Shown in pieces: positions 46,880 to 52,864 of a stretch of 52,864 nucleotides of DNA. The notes below the pieces were generated by a model. It had not been told where the DNA came from and ran no database searches. It saw only the letters and a program-made list of their open reading frames with translations. Position numbers and translations under genes: made by a program. This stretch comes from Symploca sp. SIO2C1. GTDB taxonomy: Bacteria > Cyanobacteriota > Cyanobacteriia > Cyanobacteriales > Coleofasciculaceae. Position 1 is the first letter of the stretch; each line of letters starts with the position of its first letter. The stretch lies in assembly GCA_010692635.1 (NCBI GenBank), contig JAAHGL010000007.1, positions 1-52,864 on the forward strand, given 5' to 3'.

Positions 46880-47345
46880 AAATTATCACCATTTGTGTGT
46901 AATAGCAAACTCCGAAATTAGGGCTGTTTTGTTCTGGTATTAGGGCAGGTTTTGCTTGAGAGTAGCTGATATCAATCTCTAGATTATCTCTCAACTCTGG
47001 CGATTGGATAATCCTGCTAGTAATCTTCAAAATTGAATTTAAACTATCTACACTTTTGTGCAATATTGTCTGCACTTTTGTGCAATTAATTTGGCACAAA
47101 AGGTGAAAGCATTATTTTTCTTGGAGGTTTATCGTAAAAATTAAGAAAGTTACAAACTCAAGAATAAATGTGTGATTGATTCTCTAATATGTTGTTTGTG
47201 TAAAGTTGTGGGTAAGTTTTAATAAAGTTTCAGTGAAGTTTTCGGAAAGGTCTTGTTTTTTCTATCGCTAATGTTTTAATTTACTGACAATCAGTACACA
47301 GTTAATCTCTAAGGGGTTTCTCAATAAGCAGACTTAAATTGCAAA
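46880..47345. other. AT-rich upstream region of the PEP-CTERM pair
   Basis: No supported gene; the minus frame at 46878-47099 is not convincing. It contains the three 22-bp-spaced GCAC-(T/A)4-GTGC motifs at 47049-47105 and AT-rich promoter sequence. Confidence 0.4.
47049..47105. promoter_or_regulatory. Three GCAC-N4-GTGC-like motifs spaced exactly 22 bp
   Basis: TACACTTTTGTGCA (47049-47062), TGCACTTTTGTGCA (47071-47084, perfect palindrome) and GGCACAAAAGGTG (47093-47105). The centres of the four-base cores are 22 bp apart, about two helical turns, so a protein could bind all three on one DNA face. No regulator is assigned. Confidence 0.6.
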
Positions 47346-47362
47346 TTTTACAGTTTGTAAAA
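47346..47362 (+). promoter_or_regulatory. Palindrome TTTTACA-GTT-TGTAAAA upstream of PEP-CTERM gene 1
   Basis: The 17-bp site ends 48 bases before the ATG. Its exact reverse complement occurs at the same distance from the second paralogue's ATG (48307-48323). Confidence 0.7.
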
Positions 47363-47410
47363 ATAATTGAGTAACTGAAAATATAAAGTTATTTGAAGTA
47401 TAGGAGAAGA

Positions 47411-48241
47411 ATGAAGATGAAGATGATGAAATTGATGATAGCTACAGCGTTGGTTACAGGAACATTGCTTGGTGGTTTTATGGAATCGGCAGAAGCGATC
47501 GGTAGAAGAGGAGGTCATGGATATTCTGGAGGCAGTAGTGATTTTCCAGAAGTCGAATTTAAGTTTGATTTATTTGACATAAATCAGGATGGTAAATCTA
47601 TAAATGATAAGAATAATAGATCTAAAGTTGGCTTATTTGAAGGAGCAATTGAAAATTTTGAATTTGCAATAGAGTTTGGTGCGGGCAGTGAAGTATTTTC
47701 TTTTTCATCCTTATACTATCTTTGTGGAAGAGAGACAGTTGAGCTGACAGAACCAGTAGAAATAAAACAAATTTGTGACTCAGAAGATGACAGTAAGCAA
47801 TTCAAAATACCTGAGATACTAAATTTGAAAGCGGAGATAGGTAATGATCCTGATGATGGCAAAAAAGCTATCATATATAGTTTTGTCGATGCTGACATGA
47901 ACGAAGTGTTTCCTCGTTTGGGAGAAGATGTGTTTGGGTTATTTGATCGGAGTGATGCTCAGTTTACAGGTTTTGGAGATCATTTTAGCTTAGTACTTGA
48001 AGACAATCCAGGGATTGATAAATATCAAGCTATTAATAGCTTAGAATATATATTAAGCAAGGATCTTTTTGGGAAAGCATATCAGCCTTTTGGACAAACT
48101 GATAAAGGGCTTATTTTTGAGCCAATACAAGAGACTATAAACTCCCAATCTGTTCCTGAATCTAACTCGCCAAACAGTCTTTTGGCTTTAGGTAGCTTAG
48201 GATTAGGAGTTTTAGTAAAACGCAAGATTAGGCAAAATTGA
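47411..48241 (+). CDS. PEP-CTERM exported protein (paralogue 1)
   Basis: 276 residues from the ATG at 47411, preceded by AGGAGAAGA; the frame opens 18 bases earlier at a TTG. The N-terminus MKMKMMKLMIATALVTGTLL is a signal peptide ending near SAEA. The mature part is acidic with DLFDINQDGK, reminiscent of a calcium-binding loop, plus IGNDPDDGKKAIIYSFVDADM and NSLEYILSKDLFGKAYQ. The C-terminus VPESNSPNSLLALGSLGLGV then LVKRKIRQN is a PEP-CTERM sorting signal: VPE-S motif, transmembrane helix and basic tail. It is probably processed by exosortase and delivered to the surface or matrix. It carries a Cys-containing insertion (about 100-135) absent from paralogue 2. Confidence 0.85.
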   Translation: MKMKMMKLMIATALVTGTLLGGFMESAEAIGRRGGHGYSGGSSDFPEVEFKFDLFDINQDGKSINDKNNRSKVGLFEGAIENFEFAIEFGAGSEVFSFSSLYYLCGRETVELTEPVEIKQICDSEDDSKQFKIPEILNLKAEIGNDPDDGKKAIIYSFVDADMNEVFPRLGEDVFGLFDRSDAQFTGFGDHFSLVLEDNPGIDKYQAINSLEYILSKDLFGKAYQPFGQTDKGLIFEPIQETINSQSVPESNSPNSLLALGSLGLGVLVKRKIRQN

Positions 48242-48306
48242 ATTTCTCACAAGGATTACACGGGTGAATTCTAATGACTTCTTAATAAGTAGAACAAAAA
48301 ACCAAT

Positions 48307-48323
48307 TTTTACAAACTGTAAAA
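48307..48323 (+). promoter_or_regulatory. Palindrome TTTTACA-AAC-TGTAAAA upstream of PEP-CTERM gene 2
   Basis: Exact reverse complement of the site at 47346-47362, again 48 bases before the ATG. An additional ACTGTAAAAATC half-site follows at about 48336. A conserved operator for both paralogues is likely. Confidence 0.7.
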
Positions 48324-48371
48324 ATCATTTAGTAACTGTAAAAATCAAGTTATTTGAAGTATAGGAAAACC

Positions 48372-49085
48372 ATGAAAATGAAGATGAACAAAATAATGAT
48401 AGCTACAGCGTTGGCTACGGGAACATTGCTTGGTGCTTTTATGGAATCGGCAGAAGCGATAGATAGAAGAAGAGGTCATGCATATTCTGGAGGTAGCTCT
48501 GCTACTCTAGAAATAGATTTAAAGTTTGATTTGTTTGATATCAATCAGAATGGCAAACCTATAAAAGATCAAGATAAACGCTCAGAATTAGGTTTATTTC
48601 AAGGAGCAATTGAAAATTTTAAATTTATGGCGATTGAGGCTCTAAATCCTGTTGCAGGCTTTTCATTTTCTTCATCTTTCAAGAGACTAAACTTGAAAAC
48701 GGAGATAGGAAATGATCCTAAAAATGGCAAAGAGGCTATTTTATACAGTTTTGTTGATGCTGAGATGAAAGAAGTTTTTCCTACTCCTCCGGAAGATATA
48801 TTTCTGGAAGATACTCCTGACCTGTTTTTTAGCTTAGTGATTGAAGATAATTCAGGCATTGATCAATACCAAGCTATTAACAACTTAGAGTATATATTAA
48901 GTAATGATATTTTTGGAAAAGCATATCAAACTCGTGCAGACCCCCCAGGAGAGTTTAGTTTTGAGCCAATACAAGAGACTATTAACTCCCAAGCTGTTCC
49001 TGAATCTAACTCAATAAATAATCTTCTAGCTTTAGGTAGCTTGGGATTAGGAGTTTTGCTAAAACGCAAGATTAAGCAAAATTGA
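48372..49085 (+). CDS. PEP-CTERM exported protein (paralogue 2)
   Basis: 237 residues from the ATG at 48372. A tandem duplicate of the previous gene: nearly the same signal peptide (KIMIATALATGTLLGAFMES), DLFDINQNGK, IGNDPKNGKEAILYSFVDAEM, LEYILSNDIFGKAYQ and the C-terminal VPESNSINNLLALGSLGLGV anchor with KRKIKQN. It lacks the roughly 30-residue Cys-containing segment of paralogue 1. The upstream 70 bases are also duplicated, so both should respond to the same regulator. Function is unknown; an extracellular matrix or sheath component is possible. Confidence 0.85.
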   Translation: MKMKMNKIMIATALATGTLLGAFMESAEAIDRRRGHAYSGGSSATLEIDLKFDLFDINQNGKPIKDQDKRSELGLFQGAIENFKFMAIEALNPVAGFSFSSSFKRLNLKTEIGNDPKNGKEAILYSFVDAEMKEVFPTPPEDIFLEDTPDLFFSLVIEDNSGIDQYQAINNLEYILSNDIFGKAYQTRADPPGEFSFEPIQETINSQAVPESNSINNLLALGSLGLGVLLKRKIKQN

Positions 49086-49696
49086 ATCGCTTCAACAGCA
49101 TTATAATTTTACCAGTCAGGAAAGAGTGATCGTTACTATGGCTGGTTATTCCTATTTATACCGCCAGAGTAGTTTTACGACTAGTGGCATAACACAGCTA
49201 AAGTAGTAGAATGGATTTTGTGGGGAAAGTCTTAATTGGCAAGGGATTAAGGGATTTTCATAAGAGAACTCCACAAAAAGAAATTCCCAATCTCATTCTG
49301 AATGAAACGAAGTGTAGTTACAGCAGATTTCAGGTTTATGAGGTACACCCAGATTATGAGAAAAGATTGATTCATCAGGGATAAGGGATAAAACAGTGTA
49401 CCTCACGAACTTGCAAAACGCTGTAATAATCGTTTGAGATGCTTCGTTTCGCTTTGCTACACTCAGCATGACAAGACAGGATCATTTATTTTGTGGCTTA
49501 CTCTAAATCACCATTTTAAGTAGGTTGGGTGGAGCGATAGCGTAACCCAACACTCTTCGCATATTCTGTTGGGTTTCACTTCGTTCCTCCCAACCTACTG
49601 TTTTCAGCTTGCCACGCCATTACAATAGTTCTTAACCAAACTGTATTGAGTTAGCTCCCCCTCGAAAGCTCATCTGCTCTTCTGCCGTATTTATTT
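49086..49696. other. Intergenic region holding two dispersed elements
   Basis: The TTACAGC-ended MITE-like element (49318-49426) and a palindromic element at 49519-49605 with ends GTAGGTTGGGTGG and CCCAACCTAC plus inner GCGTAACCCAAC/GTTGGGTTTCAC. A TCATGCTGAG-type repeat lies at about 49438-49475. No gene is seen. The promoter of the TPS gene must lie in the last 90 bases. Confidence 0.65.
49318..49426. mobile_element. MITE-like element with TTACAGC...GAGGTACAC ends (copy 2)
   Basis: The left end TTACAGCAGATTTCAGG... then TGAGGTACAC and the inverted right end TTACAGCGTTTTGCAAG... then TGAGGTACAC match over about 32 bp with a few mismatches. Same family as 12866-12960. 109 bp, non-coding. Confidence 0.7.
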
Positions 49697-52411
49697 ATGA
49701 AAGCATTCCCCCTTCAATTCCCGCTTCTTAGCAGCAGTACTCTGTTAGCTGTCTTAGTTGCCCTTCCTGCTACAGCTCAAATTATCCCAGATAATACTAC
49801 AAATACGCTTGCTACACCTCAAGGTAACATCATTGAGATTAATGGCGGAATTAGAGCAACGGGTAATCTTTTTCACAGCTTTAATCAGTTTTCTGTCCCT
49901 GCTGGTGACACTGCTTTCTTCAATAATGCTCTGGATATTGGGAACATCTTTTCCCGCATTACGGGGGGTTCGATTTCCCAAATAGATGGGATTATCCAAG
50001 CCAATGGTACTGCCAACCTGTTTCTCATCAACCCCAATGGGATTGTTTTTGGTCCCGATGCTTTCCTGGATATTGGTGGCTCTTTTCTTGCCACTACCGC
50101 AGATAGCATTAACTTTGCCGATGACACCCAATTCAGTGCCACAAATAGCCAAACTCAGCCTATTATGACAGTTAGTGCACCTATTGGTTTAGGATTTGGG
50201 GCAAGACCAGGAAGCATTGTCGGTGAATTTGTCGCACTCGAAGTTTTACCAGGAGAAACCTTAGCACTTGTAGGTGGTGATCTCTCACTAGAAGGGGTAT
50301 TTCTGATTGCTGAAGAGGGAAGAATTGAACTAGGGAGTGTTGCTGGCAACAATTTCGTCAAGTTGACTCCAACAAATCCAGGCTTGTCTTTAGACTATGA
50401 GGAGAGCCAAAACTTCCAGGATATTAGTCTATCTCAAGAATCATTTGTTGCTGTCGGAGGTGACCGAGGCGGCGATATTCAGATTCAGGGACGGCGCGTA
50501 ATCCTCACAGAAGATAGTCAAGTTGTTTCTATTGCCTTAGTTGAAGGTCAAGCCGGAGAATTGAAGGTAACTGCCTCGGAATCAGTAGAACTCGTAGGCG
50601 CAGGTAGTGTGTTTCCTACAGGATTTTTCAATGAGGTTGAAGGAGAAGCAACAGGGGAAAGAGGAACACTAACTATAGACACTCAACAACTGATTATCAA
50701 AGACGGAGCACAGGTATCAACCACTACTTTTGGCAAGGGTCAAGGAGTTGATTTGAGAGTCAATGCTTCGCAATCTGTAGAAATTTTGGGAAATACAGCA
50801 GATGGCAGTCTGCCTAGTGGGTTACTTGCTCGAGTTACGGAAGGCGCAACAGGTAATGGAGGAACACTAACCATTGCAACCGGAAACTTAACGGTTAAGG
50901 ATGGGGCTCAGGTATCTGTCTCTACTTTTGGTGAGGGTCGTGCAGGAGATTTGATTGTCAGCACTGAAAAGTCAATAGAATTGATAGGCAGAGGAGCAGG
51001 GAATAATGAACCTAGCGGTCTATTTGCTCAAGTTGAGCGAGGCGCTACAGGCAATGGTGGAAATTTGACAGTTGAAACGGAACGACTAACAGTTCTGGGC
51101 GGAGCACAGATATCAACTGCGGCTCGGAATGGAGGTCAAGCTGGAAATTTAGAAATAAACGCCTCAGATTTTATCCGACTGAGTGGAACTTCGCCAACAG
51201 CAACTTTCAAAGCCGGTAGCAGTGGCATTTTCATTTCAGCAGAACCAGCATTTACAGATGATGCAGGAAACCTCATCATCACCACTGCTGATGCAGGGGA
51301 ACTGAACGTTACCACTGGACAGTTAATTGTCGAAGATGGAGCCAGAATCTCCGCTGATACCTTGGGCATCGGTAACGGAGGAGATGCAACCCTGAACGTC
51401 AGACAATTGATTATTCGCAATGGGGGACAGATAAGAGCAGGGTCTTTAGTAGAAGATGATGCGGTTAATAATATACGAGGTTCCGGGGGAATCTTAAGGG
51501 TAAACGCCGAATCTATAGAAGTAACTGGTACTGGCACAATTGGCTCCACCCCAGTCAAAAGCGCCTTACTTACCGCTGCCGAAGGCACAGGAAATGGTGG
51601 ACAACTAATACTAAATACTGAGAATTTGCATATCCGAGATGGTGCTGAAGTAACTGCCAACAGTTCTGGCCCTGGAACTGCCGGGGGAATCATCATCAAT
51701 GCCTCAGGAACCTTAAGAGCCACCGACGGCGACATCACCACCTCTGCCGATCAATCCGCCGGGGGAGCTATCAAAATCACCACCGAAGATATCCGCCTGT
51801 TCGGCGATAGTGATATTACCACCAGTGTCTCCAGTGGTGCAGGTGGCGGCGGCGACATCACCATCACTTCCGGTTCTGTCCTCGCTTTCGATGATAGTGA
51901 CATCCTCGCCTTTGCTCGGGATGGCAGAGGAGGCGATATCACGTTTAATACCCCCGCCTTCTTCGGCTTCCGGTTCACTCCCGCTCCCAAAGGCACTGAC
52001 CCCGCTACCCTCGATGGCAACCAGCGAGTGGATATCAACGCCAGTGGTGCAGTTGATGGAGTAATCATCTTACCCGACGTAACCTTTATTCAAAACAGCC
52101 TCAATGAGTTACCAGAAAATCTCATTGATCCTGACACTCTCCTTGCTAACAGCTGTATTGTGCGTAGTGCTGATTCAGGAGGTAACTTCATCATCACTGG
52201 CCCTGGCGGCTTACCCTTGCGTCCGGGAGATGCTACAGATTCACCCTATTCTACTGGTACTGTGCTTCCTGTACCCAGTGATAATGGACAGAATAACTCC
52301 TCAAATTCCGTTACTAATCCTCCTTGGCAGATAGGTGACCCTATTGTGGAACCCACAGGAGTGTATCGACTTCCCAATGGAGAGTTAGTTATGAGTCGAG
52401 AGTGTCCTTAA
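49697..52411 (+). CDS. Secreted TPS-domain (filamentous haemagglutinin-like) protein
   Basis: 904 residues. A signal peptide (LLAVLVALPATAQ) is followed by the TPS domain with NLFHSFNQFSVP, GIIQANGTANLFLINPNGIVFG and LDIGGSFLATTA. Beta-helix repeats of the type TGNGGTLTI...LTVKDGAQVS...AGDL follow to about residue 760. The C-terminal region has the single-Cys block NSCIVRSADSGGNFIITGPGGLP and ends with LPNGELVMSRECP. Compared with the member at 235-4236 it is shorter and lacks the PPC-like insert. It should be exported by a TpsB transporter encoded elsewhere and act at the cell surface. Confidence 0.88.
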   Translation: MKAFPLQFPLLSSSTLLAVLVALPATAQIIPDNTTNTLATPQGNIIEINGGIRATGNLFHSFNQFSVPAGDTAFFNNALDIGNIFSRITGGSISQIDGIIQANGTANLFLINPNGIVFGPDAFLDIGGSFLATTADSINFADDTQFSATNSQTQPIMTVSAPIGLGFGARPGSIVGEFVALEVLPGETLALVGGDLSLEGVFLIAEEGRIELGSVAGNNFVKLTPTNPGLSLDYEESQNFQDISLSQESFVAVGGDRGGDIQIQGRRVILTEDSQVVSIALVEGQAGELKVTASESVELVGAGSVFPTGFFNEVEGEATGERGTLTIDTQQLIIKDGAQVSTTTFGKGQGVDLRVNASQSVEILGNTADGSLPSGLLARVTEGATGNGGTLTIATGNLTVKDGAQVSVSTFGEGRAGDLIVSTEKSIELIGRGAGNNEPSGLFAQVERGATGNGGNLTVETERLTVLGGAQISTAARNGGQAGNLEINASDFIRLSGTSPTATFKAGSSGIFISAEPAFTDDAGNLIITTADAGELNVTTGQLIVEDGARISADTLGIGNGGDATLNVRQLIIRNGGQIRAGSLVEDDAVNNIRGSGGILRVNAESIEVTGTGTIGSTPVKSALLTAAEGTGNGGQLILNTENLHIRDGAEVTANSSGPGTAGGIIINASGTLRATDGDITTSADQSAGGAIKITTEDIRLFGDSDITTSVSSGAGGGGDITITSGSVLAFDDSDILAFARDGRGGDITFNTPAFFGFRFTPAPKGTDPATLDGNQRVDINASGAVDGVIILPDVTFIQNSLNELPENLIDPDTLLANSCIVRSADSGGNFIITGPGGLPLRPGDATDSPYSTGTVLPVPSDNGQNNSSNSVTNPPWQIGDPIVEPTGVYRLPNGELVMSRECP

Positions 52412-52864
52412 GAAGGCAGGAGGGAAGAAAGCTTATACGGGGGTGAGCGAAAAAAAGGGTGGGGAGCTGGGGGAGCTGAGGGAGCTGAGGGAGAAGAGAG
52501 AACTTATAATTTTTGGATACTTAGGGCTTGCTGAATAAGTAACAAGTAACAAGTAAAAAGTAACAAGTAAGAAGGAATTAAGCATTTATCCTCGTTTTGA
52601 GCACTTGTATTCCCCAAGGTCACCCAGGGATTTCCCATGAAAGTGCAAGGTTTTTGAACTAAAAGATACCATTTCCTTGCACTTGGGCTCGAAAAAAATG
52701 ATTGAAAGCAAAGTCTGGTATAGCTTTCAAGCTTTTATTTTCCTTGAAAAGTGCAAGAAAATTGAGCTCATCAATGCAATTTCCTTGCATCTTCTTAACC
52801 CATAATCCCCTTTAAAGACTATTCTAAACTCCTAAACTCCTATTCTCCTGACTCCTGACTCCTG
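52412..52864. repeat. Terminal repeat region
   Basis: GGGAGCTG/GGGAGCTGA octamer-like runs (52460-52496) are followed by a second copy of the TTGCTGAATAAG-ended repeat (from about 52522). That copy includes the AAGTAAC heptamers, an empty MITE target (GCATTTATCCTCG), a GTGCAAGG/CCTTGCAC hairpin and a further GTGCAAGAAAATTG hairpin. The last 98 bases repeat the window start. Confidence 0.85.

Noticed and set aside
46878-47099. Minus-strand 73-residue frame
   Set aside because: No ribosome site or family; it overlaps the 22-bp-spaced palindromes and is better read as regulatory DNA.
49754-52068. Long minus-strand open frames inside the TPS gene
   Set aside because: They are composition shadows of the repetitive TPS coding frame and lack recognisable domains or ribosome sites.

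Overview
The window looks like filamentous cyanobacterial DNA (Oscillatoriales/Nostocales-like). Evidence: HIP1 octamers (GCGATCGC) are scattered through it, and it carries cyanobacterial hallmark genes: ferredoxin-type narB with an NrtP permease, an NTR-thioredoxin fusion (NTRC), a ThiO-ThiG fusion, DUF1830, DUF4079, a group 2 sigma factor, PEP-CTERM proteins, DICT and pentapeptide proteins, and TPS-domain haemagglutinin-like proteins. Heptanucleotide tandem repeats of the STRR type are very abundant. Species cannot be named from the sequence alone.

Layout. 0.2-7.8 kb: secreted TPS/FHA protein (-), HTH-AAA-GGDEF signalling protein (+), cupin (-), a DUF29 remnant and a small membrane protein. 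8-16 kb: nitrate assimilation operon nrtP-narB (-) with an NtcA box at 12150, an island of three MITE-like elements, an orphan NrtA/CmpA-like binding protein (-) and NTRC (-). 16-18 kb: methyltransferase and a DUF6883-DUF4926 pair. 18.6-24 kb: a pilin followed by a SPINDLY-type glycosyltransferase, a GT4 glycosyltransferase and an FkbM methyltransferase, a plausible surface glycosylation cluster. 24-28 kb: thiO-thiG, a proline-rich anchored protein, DUF4079, DUF1830 (all -). 28.4-38 kb (all +): radical SAM protein, DICT/HD-like protein, pentapeptide protein, a 1380-residue protein with three TIR domains, a membrane segment and 14 WD40 repeats, and an aspartoacylase-like enzyme. 38-46 kb: Rpn-type PD-(D/E)XK protein (-), a 5'-truncated cobN (-) joined to a truncated membrane gene (-), an RHH-like protein (-), an HTH protein (+) and a sigma factor (-). 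46-52.4 kb (+): a DUF6812-like protein, tandem PEP-CTERM paralogues and a second TPS/FHA protein.

The most unusual aspect is the repeat ecology. Six (GGGAATT)n arrays all lie in the same orientation. Some form composite cassettes with pyrimidine octamers, and several are read through in frame inside cobN. Three MITE-like families are visible, one with an unoccupied target site elsewhere in the window. The first 98 bases equal the last 98 bases, so the window is either a circular molecule opened inside a repeat or is bounded by two copies of one repeat. The core gene content and the absence of replication or partition genes favour the second reading.

The best candidates for new biology are the triple-TIR/double-propeller protein, the repeat-invaded cobN, and the PEP-CTERM pair with a shared palindromic operator-like site and a 22-bp-spaced triplet of upstream motifs.
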